From JANNSX01 sp963741525 (GTDB lineage: Bacteria > Pseudomonadota > Alphaproteobacteria > Rhizobiales > Hyphomicrobiaceae): a stretch of 64,000 nt of DNA. The position numbers and the translations under genes are program-made. Below, one piece after another: positions 43,478-52,861 of the stretch; position 1 is the stretch's first letter, and each line of letters opens with the position of its first letter. Under the pieces are notes generated by a model that saw nothing but the letters and a program-made list of their open reading frames with translations, was not told the origin of the DNA and ran no database searches. Where the stretch lies: contig CAVUIW010000028.1 of NCBI GenBank assembly GCA_963741525.1, positions 558,001 through 622,000 on the forward strand, given 5' to 3'.

Positions 43478-44826
43478 TGACGCTGCGCGCTCCACTGCTG
43501 TTTGCGATCGTCGCAGTTCTCTTCGTGGTGACCGGCATCACCATGAGCTGGAATCTGTCGCTCGCCATCCTCAACATGGCGCTCATCTCGGCCATCATGG
43601 CCATGGGCGTGAACATGCAGTGGGGCTACGCGGGCCTGTTCAACACGGGCGTCATGGGCTTCGTCGCCTTGGGCGGTTTGGCGGTCGTCATCACGTCGGC
43701 TGCGCCCGTGCCCGAGGGTTGGGCCGCGGGCGGGCCGCGATTGCTCGGCGGATTGGCGATCGGCGCCGCCACGATCGCCGCCGCCATCATTCTCTACAAG
43801 GCGATGGCGCCCGGCGCCGGTCGGGCGTTGGCGTTGATCGGGGTCCTCGTCCTCGGCGCCGTGCTGTTTCGCTGGGTGATCGATCCCGCCGTCACGGCCG
43901 TCGAAGCCTTCAACCCGGCGACAGCCGGCAATCTCGGCGGCCTCGGCCTGCCGATCCTGCTCTCCTGGCCGGTCGGCGGCGTGCTGGCGGCGATTGCCGC
44001 CTGGGCGATCGGCAAGACGGCGCTGGGGCTCAGGTCCGACTATCTCGCCATCGCCACGCTTGGCATCGCCGAGATCATTCTCGCCGTGATGAAGAACGAG
44101 GACTGGCTCGCCCGCGGCGTCAAGAACATCATCTCGCTGCCGCGCCCCGTGCCCTACGAGGTCAATCTCCAACAGGATGCGAGCTTCCTCGATTTTGCCG
44201 CCCGCTGGGGTTTCGATCCGGTGACGGGTTCCTCGATCCTCGTCAAGCTTCTCTATGCCATGCTGTTCCTCGCCGTGCTGCTCGCCATCGTCTGGCTCGC
44301 CGAAAGGGCGCTGAAGTCGCCCTGGGGCCGCATGATGCGGGCGATCCGCGACAACGAGATCGCGGCCGCCGCCATGGGCAAGGACGTGACGCGGCGGCAT
44401 TTGCAGATCTTCATCCTGGGCTCGGCGGTCATCGGCATCGCGGGCGCCATGATGACGACGCTCGAAGGCCAGCTGACGCCGACCGCCTACTCGCCGCTGC
44501 GCTTCACCTTTCTCGTCTGGGTGATGGTGATCGTCGGCGGCTCGGGTAACAACTGGGGTGCGGTGCTCGGCGGCTTCCTCATCTGGTGGCTCTGGGTGAT
44601 GGTCGAGCCGATGGGCTTGTGGCTCATGGCCACGATCACCTCGGGCATGCCCGACGGCTCGTGGCTCAAGGCGCATCTGCAGGAATCGGCAGCTCACATG
44701 CGGCTGCTGACGATGGGCGTGATCCTGCTGCTCGTGCTGAGATTCAGTCCGCAGGGGATTGATCCCGGAGAAGTAGGCGGCACGCGCCTCGGATTGGCCA
44801 AGCCCATCGCGGAGCCGGCCGCCTGA
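43477..44826 (+). CDS. ABC transporter permease, LivM type
   Basis: A 449-residue membrane protein, longer than E. coli LivM because of extra helices in the middle (about residues 85-195). Family blocks are NMQWGYAGLFNTGVMGFVAL, LRSDYLAIATLGIAEII and GRMMRAIRDNEIAAAAMGKD. The start ATG overlaps the LivH stop (TGATG). It completes the importer. Confidence 0.9.
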   Translation: MTLRAPLLFAIVAVLFVVTGITMSWNLSLAILNMALISAIMAMGVNMQWGYAGLFNTGVMGFVALGGLAVVITSAAPVPEGWAAGGPRLLGGLAIGAATIAAAIILYKAMAPGAGRALALIGVLVLGAVLFRWVIDPAVTAVEAFNPATAGNLGGLGLPILLSWPVGGVLAAIAAWAIGKTALGLRSDYLAIATLGIAEIILAVMKNEDWLARGVKNIISLPRPVPYEVNLQQDASFLDFAARWGFDPVTGSSILVKLLYAMLFLAVLLAIVWLAERALKSPWGRMMRAIRDNEIAAAAMGKDVTRRHLQIFILGSAVIGIAGAMMTTLEGQLTPTAYSPLRFTFLVWVMVIVGGSGNNWGAVLGGFLIWWLWVMVEPMGLWLMATITSGMPDGSWLKAHLQESAAHMRLLTMGVILLLVLRFSPQGIDPGEVGGTRLGLAKPIAEPAA

Positions 44827-44937
44827 CCAGAGACCTCTCCGTTAGGGTAAACCGCGATTGCCGTTTGTCGAGGCGCGAGCCTTGCAAGACGTTCGCGTGG
44901 TGCGATGCACTTACCATCGCCAACGGAGCGAACGGCC

Positions 44938-46760
44938 ATGCAGCTTCTGCCGGATCTGACGCCATGGGCCAGCCAAAGCCATGGTTTCGTTTACGACTGG
45001 GTGATCCAGGGCAATGACCTTCGATTGACGTCGGCCATCGCCAACATCGGCAGCGGACAGCTCGAGATCAGGGGTGGCGCCATCCAAGGCGGCACGCAGG
45101 ATGTCTATCAGCGCATCCACAATTCCGACGGTTCGTCGACGGATGTGCTGGCGGGCACATTCATCCATCATCCCGAGCACGACCACCTCCACTTCGAGGA
45201 GTTCGCCGAGTTCCGCCTGCGCGCCGTGACCGGCGGCGGGGGCGTCGGGGAGATCGTCGCGGCCGGCAGCAAGGTGAGCTTCTGCCTCCTCGACGTCGAG
45301 CGCTACGGCGCGCAAGGGCCCGCGACGCCGCAATTCCTCAGCTGCGGCCCGGTGCAGGGCATCTCCGCCGGTTGGGCCGATGTCTATCATCGGGGCCTGC
45401 CCGGCCAATCCATCGACATCACCGGCGTGCCGGACGGGGAATACTGGCTCGAGGTGGTCGCCGACCCCACCAACCGGATCATCGAGTTCGAACGAGACGA
45501 ACAATGTCACGCGGATCAGGATTTTGCTCGAGCGGCCACCCGGCAACAGCGCCATCACCGCCCGACACGTTCGAGCACAACGACAGCTTAGCTACCGCGA
45601 GCATCCTGGCGCCGCCGGAGCTGCACACCTATGCGAACCTGTCGATCCACGCTTCCCTCAACGACGACTACTTCCGCGTCACCGCCTCGGCGACCGGCAT
45701 CCTCGCCTTCGATCTGGCCTTCAAGGATGCCCGGGGCGATGTCGACATGGAGGTATTCGATGCAACCGGTGCCCTCGTCTCCCAGTCCGCCGCGGCCGGC
45801 GACCGCGAGCACATCATCGTCGAGGCGACCGCCGGGGATTACTATTACGTGCGGGTTTTCGGCTTCGAAGGTGCGACCAACCCCAACTACAGCATGATCG
45901 TCGACCCGGGCTACGCCCCCCCCTCGGGCCCCGGCCGGTTCACGGAAGGGACTGATACCGTGCGGCTCTCGAGCGCCGGCCGCTATTGGCACGCGCTGGG
46001 CGGCGAGGACGACGTCACGGGGACGGCCTCGCGCGATGTCGTGTTCGGCGATGGCGGCGGCGACACACTGCGCACGGGCGGCGGCCACGACGATCTCTAT
46101 GGCGGCTTTGGCGCCGACAAGCTGCAGGGCGGCTCCGGAAACGACTGGATCGACGGCGGCGCCGGCAGGGATACCGCGCTCTATGCGGATGCCGTCTACG
46201 GCGTCAGCGTCGATCTTGCGGCCACGTCTGCAACAGGGGGCGCCGGCCGGGATACGCTCGTTGGCATCGAGAATGTGGGCGGATCGCGGTTCGCCGATCG
46301 CCTGTCGGGCAACGGCCTGTCGAACGTGCTCCTCGGGGATGCCGGTGCCGATCGGCTGACGGGTTTGGGCGGCGACGATTTTCTCTTCGGCGGCGCTGGC
46401 CGCGACATCATGCTGGGCGGTGCCGGTCGCGATCACTTCGTCTTCCGCTCGATCGCCGAGGCCGGGGCTGCAACGGGCTTCGACGTTATTGGCGATTTCC
46501 AGCACGGGACCGACACCGTCGATCTCGGATGGATCGACGCCAGCCGCGTGCTCGCGGGCAACAGTGCGTTCCTGTGGCGGGGGACGGCAGATTTCAGCAC
46601 GTCACTCGCGGGCGAGCTGCGCGTCGAGCGGTACAACCTGGCCGGAACCACCAGCGACTATACGATTGTCTACTGCGACACCGACGGCGATCGGGCGAGC
46701 GAGTTCATGATCAAGCTCTCGGGATTGATCAATCTGACGCCGGGGGATTTCGGGCTGTAG
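44938..46760 (+). CDS. Lysyl-oxidase domain/PPC domain/RTX repeat secreted protein, two frameshifts
   Basis: About 606 residues after removing two extra bases near 45491 and 45561. Residues 1-200 match lysyl oxidase: copper motif HDHLH at 81-85, KVSFCLLD with Lys112, and ADVYHRG with Tyr150 before IDITGVPDGEY and a restored EFDETNN. Lys112 and Tyr150 correspond to the residues that form the LTQ cofactor of animal enzymes. A PPC beta-domain (DTFEHNDSLATASIL to NYSMIVDP) and RTX nonapeptides (GGSGNDWIDGGAGRD, GGAGRDIMLGGAGRD) follow. No N-terminal signal peptide; export by a type I system is expected. The start ATG 44938 has GGAG at 44925-44928. Confidence 0.82.
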
Positions 46761-46816
46761 GTCCGGGCGGGTGGCTGTCGCAGCTCAGACTATCTGGCCG
46801 TCTGGTCACGCATCTA

Positions 46817-46856
46817 ATACCAACCTTCATGGGTACTGACCCATGAAGGTTGGTAT
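46817..46856. repeat. Perfect 17-bp inverted repeat
   Basis: ATACCAACCTTCATGGG and CCCATGAAGGTTGGTAT are separated by TACTGA, 56 bases after the RTX gene stop. It may end that transcript, though there is no T-run, or be a dispersed palindromic element. Confidence 0.65.
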
Positions 46857-46970
46857 CGGCGCGTGGCGGCCGGCTCTTGGAACGAGAGTCGCCTCGCGCA
46901 AACAAGAGAGAATATCAGCCTGCGCTCCGCCGCTGGTGAGTCGAGGTCTGCGCAGGCTGGTATAATTCGT

Positions 46971-47047
<77 letters not shown>

Positions 47048-47097
47048 AAGCCGCCGCGTCTCGACAAGTCGAACACGCGGTGCGAGCAATTTCTAGA

Positions 47098-47140
47098 GTG
47101 CTTCCGGAAAAGTGCGAAGCGGTTTTCCGAAAAGAAGCAC
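47098..47140. repeat. REP-like palindromic repeat, Hyphomicrobiales GTGCTTCCGGAAAAG type
   Basis: GTGCTTC...GAAGCAC arms surround CGGAAAAGTGCGAAGCGGTT followed by TTCCG. The same overall plan (arm, GAAAAGTG/GAAGTG, CCGGTT or GCGGTT, arm) as the other repeats in the window, with different arm and core bases. It lies close to tRNA-Arg. Confidence 0.7.
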
Positions 47141-47154
47141 GACAAACCAGGGAA

Positions 47155-47197
47155 TTAGGGTGTTGAAGTGATTCAACGAAAAACGGAAACACCCTAA
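47155..47197. repeat. Inverted repeat TTAGGGTGTT/AACACCCTAA
   Basis: TTAGGGTGTT (47155-47164) pairs perfectly with AACACCCTAA (47188-47197), with GTTGAA/TTCAAC forming an inner stem. It lies directly after the preceding palindrome; the pair together fills the tRNA-wecB gap and could end wecB transcription. Confidence 0.65.
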
Positions 47198-47233
47198 GGC
47201 CGTGACGCCGCGATCGCAACTGGCAAGCGCGGC

Positions 47234-48469
47234 TCAGGATCCCACACCCGGCGAGCCGTTGGCGATGGGTCTTTCGGCAGGCTCGGTCGGCTTGGGCTCG
47301 GGAGTGGTTTTTCCGGCCAGGATCGCTGCCGCATTCGAAGGCAGCGATATGACCTCGCTCGGGGTCGCAAAGCCCAGCAATGCGGCGGCGATCATCTCGG
47401 CAGCTTTGCCGTCGCCGAACGGATTTGGGCCTGCGATCTTCATCGGCTCGTGACCGGATGTCAGGGTCCGGACACTCTCGACAATCGACTTCGTATCGCT
47501 GCCCGCAAGCCGTCCGAAACCGGCTTCGACGACCTCCGGCCGTTCGGTCACCTCGCGCGTGATGACGATGGGCGTGCCGAAGGTCGGGGCTTCCTCCTGG
47601 ATGCCACCGGAGTCGGTAATGACGGTCCAAGCCTTGCTCATGAGGTAGACGAAGTCGGGGTAGCGCAGGGGTTCGAGGAGCCGGATGTTCGGGTTCTCGC
47701 CGAGGTGCTCGGCCACCGCGCTGCGGACGTTCGGATTGAGATGCACCGGGAAAACAATGAGCTTGTCGCCGTCGCGCGCCAGCTCCTTCAGCGCCTTGAG
47801 CACGCGCTCCAGCGGTCCGCCGAAATTCTCCCGGCGATGGCCGGTGACGAGCACCAGTTTCTTGTCCGCAGGCAGCCGCTCGATCTCGGGATCGTGCGGC
47901 CGAAAGCCGTTCTTGATCCGCGTCAATGTATAAAGCAGGGCATCGACGACAGTGTTGCCGGTTACCATGATCGTTTCGGGGGCCACGCCCTCGTTGAGGA
48001 GGTTGGCTCGGGCGGCTGCGGTCGGCGCGAAGTGCCGCGTCGTCGCGACGGTGACCACGCGGCGGGCGAACTCTTCGGGCCATGGCGAGTAGAGATCGTG
48101 GGTGCGCAGGCCCGCTTCAATATGCGCGACGGGCACGCGCTCGAGAAATCCAGCGATGGCGCCGGCCATGGCCGTCAGCGTGTCGCCTTGCACGACGATG
48201 TAGTCGTATCGCGTTTTGCCGAGCAGCTCGGAGAAGCGGCTGAGCATCGCGCTGGCCTTGCCCGTCAGCCGGGCATGCTCCAGCACGTCGGTCGCTTTGT
48301 GGGTTATGTCGATCTCGAACAGCTCGAGCAGGCCGTCGGCGAGTTCGATGTGCTGGCCGGTCCAGAAGGTTTCGACGACGACGTCTGGTTGTCGCGCAAG
48401 CGCCCGGTAGACAGGCCCGAGCTTGATGATGTCGGGCCGCGTGCCGAGCACGAGGAGAACTCTACGCAT
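47234..48469 (-). CDS. wecB: UDP-N-acetylglucosamine 2-epimerase (non-hydrolysing)
   Basis: A 411-residue GT-B-fold epimerase. MRRVLLVLGTRPDIIKLGPV opens it; VAHIEAGLRTHD, VTGHRRENFGGPLERVL and the UDP-binding ITDSGGIQEEAPTFGTP are diagnostic. It converts UDP-GlcNAc to UDP-ManNAc, a precursor for surface polysaccharide. About 30 extra Pro/Glu-rich residues lie at the C-terminus. It is divergent from the polysaccharide cluster on the right. No ManNAc dehydrogenase (WecC) is in the window. Confidence 0.92.
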   Translation of the reverse strand: MRRVLLVLGTRPDIIKLGPVYRALARQPDVVVETFWTGQHIELADGLLELFEIDITHKATDVLEHARLTGKASAMLSRFSELLGKTRYDYIVVQGDTLTAMAGAIAGFLERVPVAHIEAGLRTHDLYSPWPEEFARRVVTVATTRHFAPTAAARANLLNEGVAPETIMVTGNTVVDALLYTLTRIKNGFRPHDPEIERLPADKKLVLVTGHRRENFGGPLERVLKALKELARDGDKLIVFPVHLNPNVRSAVAEHLGENPNIRLLEPLRYPDFVYLMSKAWTVITDSGGIQEEAPTFGTPIVITREVTERPEVVEAGFGRLAGSDTKSIVESVRTLTSGHEPMKIAGPNPFGDGKAAEMIAAALLGFATPSEVISLPSNAAAILAGKTTPEPKPTEPAERPIANGSPGVGS

Positions 48470-48894
48470 CGATCAACCCTTCACACCGGCGCCCACGCGT
48501 GCCGCGCGGGCACCTTACCGCAAATCGGCGGGACTCTTCGCAGACTTGTTGGCGATTGGCAAATGGAGTCCACGGAGTTAACCAACGACGGTCGCGGCGG
48601 CCGGTGAATGTGCTCGCCTCCTGGCCCGGTGCGCTGAATTGTAACGCTCAATTGTAACGCGCGCGATCTGGGATCTGTCGATGCGAACACGGAAAATCAG
48701 TTAACGCCTATGCTGCGCCCGGCACTTCGAGAACCTCGTCTGTTACACTTCGGTTGCGTCACCGATATGACACCGCCTTACGCAAGATGCATACGTAAGC
48801 TGCGCACGAAATTCCTTGCGGTTTGGGCAGCGGGTAGCTAAGAGTGACCCGTAGCCGATGCGACGTAGCGCGCAGAAATACAATAAGAAAAATA
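48470..48894. other. Regulatory gap between wecB and the polysaccharide cluster
   Basis: No gene supported. AATTGTAACGC occurs twice with a 13-base period (48637-48647 and 48650-48660), and AT-rich promoter-like stretches lie at about 48725-48900. This is the likely control region for both divergent transcripts. The direct repeats are a candidate binding site for an unidentified regulator. Confidence 0.4.
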
Positions 48895-50553
48895 ATGAGC
48901 GATGCGCGCTCAGCAAGGCGGTCACAGCGGTGGTGTGAACTGCGGGAGTTGGAAGTGTCTGCGGGTGCGGTAGGTCAGCGTATCGGACGTTTGGCGGTCG
49001 ATCTTGTTCTCTTGGGTGTCGCGGCGGTCACCGCTCTCGCGCTGCGTGAGAACGCGACGCTGGAACCCGACAAGCTCGTGGCCGTCTTACCCTATCTCGC
49101 GATTTCTACGGCGGTCGCCGTACCCACCAGCCTCGCGCTCGGTCTCGACAGGGCATTCTGGCGATTTTCCGCTCTGGCTGACTTTATCAAAGTACTCACT
49201 TGGATTTCATTCACGGTTCTTGCGGCAACGGTTCTCGTCTTTGTCTACAATCGCCTAGATGGTGTATCGAGGTCGATCCCGATCCTGCATGCGCTTGTCG
49301 CCGTCTGCCTGCTGGTCGGCACGCGGGTGACTGTTCGCGCGCGCCATCTCAGCCAGTCGCGCAGACCCGATCCGGCGCTGATCGCGCGTCCGGGATCAGT
49401 GGCGAGAGACGACTGTGTGCTGATCGTCGGCGTGAACGATCTGACCTGGCTGTTTCTGCGGGCGTTGGGCGAGCTGGACCAGGACAATGTCCGGATCGCC
49501 GGCATCGTCGCCACGACGCCGCGACCGAACCGGCAAACAGTGCGCGGCCATCGGATCTACGGCGCCGATGAGCATGTGCCCGATATCATCAGGGGCCTCA
49601 TGGTGCACGGCGTCAGGGTGCAGAGGATCATCGTCACGGTTGATCCTGCGTCCCTGCCGGAGGAGCTCGCCCGAAGCCTGACCGCGATCGCGGACCGAGG
49701 CCAGGTGCGCGTCGAGATGCTGTTCGATCTCATTGGTCTGCGGGCGCAGGACCCGGCGCGACAGCCCGATGCGTCCACCGGATCGCCTGGGACGGCGAAG
49801 AGCGCGAACGCGCGAATGGCCGGCGGTTCCTCATCGGAGAACCTGGATACGGTATCGATTGCCAACCGGCCGTTTTGGAAGATCAAGCGAGCCGGCGACT
49901 TTCTTGTCGCGGCAATCCTGCTGGTGCTGCTCGCACCGCTCACTCTGGCCGTCGGTTGCGCGGTCGCGATCTGGATCGGCCGGCCGCTGATCTTCTGGCA
50001 GGACCGGCCCGGCCGCGGCGGACGCCGGTTCCGGCTCTACAAGTTCAGGACCATGGGGCCGGCTCACGGTGCCGACGGCAGGCCTCTCGCCGACGACCAT
50101 CGGCTCAATTGGCTCGGCCACTTCCTGCGCATGACGCGGCTCGACGAGCTGCCCCAGCTTTGGAACATTCTCGTGGGCGACATGTCGTTCGTGGGGCCCC
50201 GGCCGCTGCTCCTCGCCGACCAGGTCGAAGGCGAAACCGTGCGCTTGCTCGTGCGCCCAGGGTTGACGGGCTGGGCGCAGATCATGGGTGGGCGTGCGGT
50301 CAGCGCAGCCGACAAGATGGCGCTCGATGCCTGGTATGTTCGCAATGCGAGCCCGATGTTCGACTTCAGGATTCTGTTCAAGACACTGCCCATCATCATC
50401 GGTGGCGAGCGGATCACCAGCGAGGCGAAGCGGGCTTGGGAGGTTGCAGCCGCCAGCGCAACGACCCGGTCCGAGGGGCATGTCGCGAAATCCGAGCCTG
50501 CGCGATCGAGCTTGCACGGATTGGGCGAGCGCGTCGGCTCGATTGGTGGTTAG
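48895..50553 (+). CDS. Polyprenyl-phosphate sugar-phosphate transferase (initiating sugar transferase)
   Basis: About 552 residues. The N-terminal half has four or five transmembrane helices (GRLAVDLVLLGVAAVTALAL, LVAVLPYLAISTAVAVPTSL) and a nucleotide-binding-like domain. The C-terminal bacterial sugar transferase domain has KRAGDFLVAAILLVLLAPLT, RLYKFRTMGPAH, LPQLWNILVGDMSFVGPRPL and VRPGLTGWAQIMGGR. It loads the first sugar phosphate onto undecaprenyl phosphate. ATG 48895 is likely but weakly supported; a GTG at 48844 is in frame. Confidence 0.88.
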   Translation: MSDARSARRSQRWCELRELEVSAGAVGQRIGRLAVDLVLLGVAAVTALALRENATLEPDKLVAVLPYLAISTAVAVPTSLALGLDRAFWRFSALADFIKVLTWISFTVLAATVLVFVYNRLDGVSRSIPILHALVAVCLLVGTRVTVRARHLSQSRRPDPALIARPGSVARDDCVLIVGVNDLTWLFLRALGELDQDNVRIAGIVATTPRPNRQTVRGHRIYGADEHVPDIIRGLMVHGVRVQRIIVTVDPASLPEELARSLTAIADRGQVRVEMLFDLIGLRAQDPARQPDASTGSPGTAKSANARMAGGSSSENLDTVSIANRPFWKIKRAGDFLVAAILLVLLAPLTLAVGCAVAIWIGRPLIFWQDRPGRGGRRFRLYKFRTMGPAHGADGRPLADDHRLNWLGHFLRMTRLDELPQLWNILVGDMSFVGPRPLLLADQVEGETVRLLVRPGLTGWAQIMGGRAVSAADKMALDAWYVRNASPMFDFRILFKTLPIIIGGERITSEAKRAWEVAAASATTRSEGHVAKSEPARSSLHGLGERVGSIGG

Positions 50554-50556
50554 GCC

Positions 50557-51144
50557 ATGTCAATGCTGATTGGCCAGGGTTCGAAGGGCAAAACCGGCCG
50601 GTGCAACGCGCCGGTACCGATCGCCCCCGGCAATGCCGGCGAGTCAAGCGACTGGATCGTGGTCAACTGCCTGCCGCACAAGGAGAGCGTCGCGCTCGAG
50701 CACCTCGGACGGCAGGCGTTCACCTGCTATTGCCCGATGATCCGCCGGCAGGTGCGGCATGCCCGGCGCACCTACGAATCCGTGCGCCCGCTGTTCCCCA
50801 GCTACGTGTTCGTCTCCCTCGATTTCGGCCGGCAGAGCTGGCGGTCGCTGCTTTCGACGCGTGGCGTTCGCGGCATCGTCAGTTGTGGGGAGGCGCCGAG
50901 CACGCTCAGGAGCGACATCATCGAGCAGCTGAGGGCCCGCGAGATCGATGGCGCCATCACCCGCCCGACGGCTCCCTTTCGCATTGGCCAACGGGTGAGC
51001 ATCGTGCGAGGCGCCCTCGACGGCCTGGTCGCGACCATCGTCGACCTCGACGAGAAGGATCGCATCGTCGTGCTGCTCGACCTGCTCAATCGCCCGGTGC
51101 GAGTTAGTGTAAAGAGTGAATCCTTGGCCGAAGTTCCGCAGTGA
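50557..51144 (+). CDS. NusG/RfaH-family transcription antiterminator
   Basis: A 195-residue protein. After about 30 unconserved residues comes an NGN domain (WIVVNCLPHKESVALEHLGRQ, RPLFPSYVFVSLDFGRQSWR) and a C-terminal KOW domain (FRIGQRVSIVRGALDGLVATIV). Placed as the second gene of a polysaccharide cluster, three bases after the sugar transferase gene, it is probably an operon-specific NusG paralogue that keeps RNA polymerase elongating through the long cluster. The housekeeping nusG is not in the window. Confidence 0.88.
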   Translation: MSMLIGQGSKGKTGRCNAPVPIAPGNAGESSDWIVVNCLPHKESVALEHLGRQAFTCYCPMIRRQVRHARRTYESVRPLFPSYVFVSLDFGRQSWRSLLSTRGVRGIVSCGEAPSTLRSDIIEQLRAREIDGAITRPTAPFRIGQRVSIVRGALDGLVATIVDLDEKDRIVVLLDLLNRPVRVSVKSESLAEVPQ

Positions 51145-51428
51145 CAATGTAGGGTGCTGCGATGGTGTCGCCGGGTTGCGATCCGCCGTGACGGTTTTGG
51201 CTGAGTTTTCGTCGCCGCCAGCCGCCTGATCCGGCTCCGCTCGAGCCCAACGGGCAACGGCGCAATCGCACGGAGCGGCAGTGAGACGTAGGGCGCGGGA
51301 GCGGCCTTCCTCATCGAAGCGGCGAGTTCTGATCGGGGTGCTGGGCCCGGTCCTTGTGACGACTTCGGGTTGAAGCGATTCACCCGAAAGTGCGGTAGCG
51401 TGGAAGGATTGCAATTGTCATCAGCGCC
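51145..51428. other. Intercistronic gap in the polysaccharide cluster
   Basis: No gene is supported in these 284 bases. CGCTACCGCACTTTC lies near the right end on the complementary strand, but no clear recruitment (ops-like) motif could be recognised. The gap is long compared with the rest of the cluster, so a promoter or pause element may be present. Confidence 0.3.
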
Positions 51429-51806
51429 ATGGCCTCGCACATGAACGTCATTCCACTCATTCTCTTCACGGTCCTGACGAATGCCGTCGCGCAGATCTTG
51501 CTGAAGCGCGGCATGCTCTCGCTTGGGCCGCTCGACTTCTCCGCGTCCTCGCCGCTCGTCACGATCTTCCGGGTGGTCTTTCAGCCCTTCGTGTTCGGCG
51601 GGCTCTGCGTGTTCGTCATCAGCATGGCCTCTCATCTCTACGTGCTGTCGAAGGCCGAGCTGAGTTTCGCCTATCCGTTCCTGAGCCTCGCCTACGTCGT
51701 CGTGCTGGCCTTCGCCTGGTTCGCGTTCGATGAGCAGGTCGGGCTGTTGCGGATTGCTGGCGTGGCGCTGATCTGCCTGGGGACGGTTCTGGTCGCGCGC
51801 AGCTGA
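51429..51806 (+). CDS. EamA/SMR-like small membrane protein, probable lipid-linked sugar flippase component
   Basis: A 125-residue protein with four hydrophobic segments: VIPLILFTVLTNAVAQILLK, VFQPFVFGGLCVFVISMAS, LSFAYPFLSLAYVVVLAFAW and LLRIAGVALICLGTVLVAR. Length and layout match the small multidrug resistance/ArnE-type family. In a polysaccharide cluster such proteins can move undecaprenyl-linked sugars. The start could be ATG 51429 or the ATG four codons later. Confidence 0.75.
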   Translation: MASHMNVIPLILFTVLTNAVAQILLKRGMLSLGPLDFSASSPLVTIFRVVFQPFVFGGLCVFVISMASHLYVLSKAELSFAYPFLSLAYVVVLAFAWFAFDEQVGLLRIAGVALICLGTVLVARS

Positions 51807-51847
51807 CGACTGCACTTCATCGGCATTAAGACTCACAGCGAGAACGC

Positions 51848-52861
51848 ATGAGACACATTCTCTTCGGCGGCAGCGGCTTTGTCGGTCACGTGCTCGCGCG
51901 CGATCTCGCGGCCATGGGCGAAGAGGTCGTCGTCGCCGACATCGTGAAGCCGGCCGGGCGCGACGATCCGGGCATCCGGTTCCATCACGTCGATGTCACG
52001 GATCGCGACGCCGTCCGCCGGTTCGACGTTCGCGCTGACGACATGGTCTACAATCTATCGGCGAAGATGCTGAGCCCGATCATGCCGAGGGCGAAGCGGC
52101 ACGACTTCTTCTGGCCGGTGAACTTCCACGGCGTCGAGCATATCCTGGAGCGACTCGAGGCCGCCGGCTGTCCCCGCCTCGTGCACTTCACGACGGATAT
52201 GGTCTACGGGCACACGGTCACTGTTCCGACGCCCGAGTCCCATCCGACGAAGCCACTCGGCGAATACGGCCTGAGCAAGCTCGCGACCGAGGCACTCTGC
52301 GAAGACTACCGCAAGCGCGGGATGCAGATCTCGATTTTCCGGCCTCGGCTCATCATTGGCCCTGGGCGGCTCGGCATCCTCGTCAAGCTGTTCTGGCTGA
52401 TCGACCATCATCTCCCCATTCCGATGATCGGCAGCGGCAAGAATCCCTACCAGTTCATCGCGGTGCAGGATTGCGCCAACGCGGCGAGGCTCGCCTGGGA
52501 GAAAGGCGTGCCGAATGGCGTCTACAATCTGGGCTCCAAGAACCCACCCTCCGTCCGCACGCTGCTGTCCAAGCTGATCGCGGCGACCGGCAGCCGGTCG
52601 ATCCTGCTGCCGGTCTGGGCGCCCTTCGTGAAAGCGACGCTTGATGCGCTCGACTGGGCGAACGTGCCGCTGATGGACCCCGAGCAGTACAAGATCGCGG
52701 ACGAGTATTGCATTCTCGACACGGCCGCCGCCGAGCGCGACCTCGGCTGGCATCCCGCCGACAGCGACGACGCCATGCTGATCGCCGCCTACAGAACCTA
52801 TCGGGAGAAGATCGGCGCGCCGGCGCCGATTGCAGCCGGCGCTAAGAGGATCGCTCCATGA
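51848..52861 (+). CDS. NAD-dependent epimerase/dehydratase (extended SDR)
   Basis: A 337-residue protein starting MRHILFGGSGFVGHVLARDL with the NAD-binding loop GGSGFVG. The catalytic Tyr-Lys pair is in GEYGLSKLATEALCEDYRKR, and FTTDMVYGHTVTV carries the conserved Thr. It modifies a nucleotide- or lipid-linked sugar. The exact reaction cannot be read from sequence. It overlaps the next gene by ATGA. Confidence 0.85.
   Translation: MRHILFGGSGFVGHVLARDLAAMGEEVVVADIVKPAGRDDPGIRFHHVDVTDRDAVRRFDVRADDMVYNLSAKMLSPIMPRAKRHDFFWPVNFHGVEHILERLEAAGCPRLVHFTTDMVYGHTVTVPTPESHPTKPLGEYGLSKLATEALCEDYRKRGMQISIFRPRLIIGPGRLGILVKLFWLIDHHLPIPMIGSGKNPYQFIAVQDCANAARLAWEKGVPNGVYNLGSKNPPSVRTLLSKLIAATGSRSILLPVWAPFVKATLDALDWANVPLMDPEQYKIADEYCILDTAAAERDLGWHPADSDDAMLIAAYRTYREKIGAPAPIAAGAKRIAP

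Noticed and set aside
45372..45591. Separate overlapping genes at the lysyl-oxidase locus
   Set aside because: The overlapping frames are pieces of one protein; the conserved EFDETNN segment and PPC start join them with two one-base corrections.
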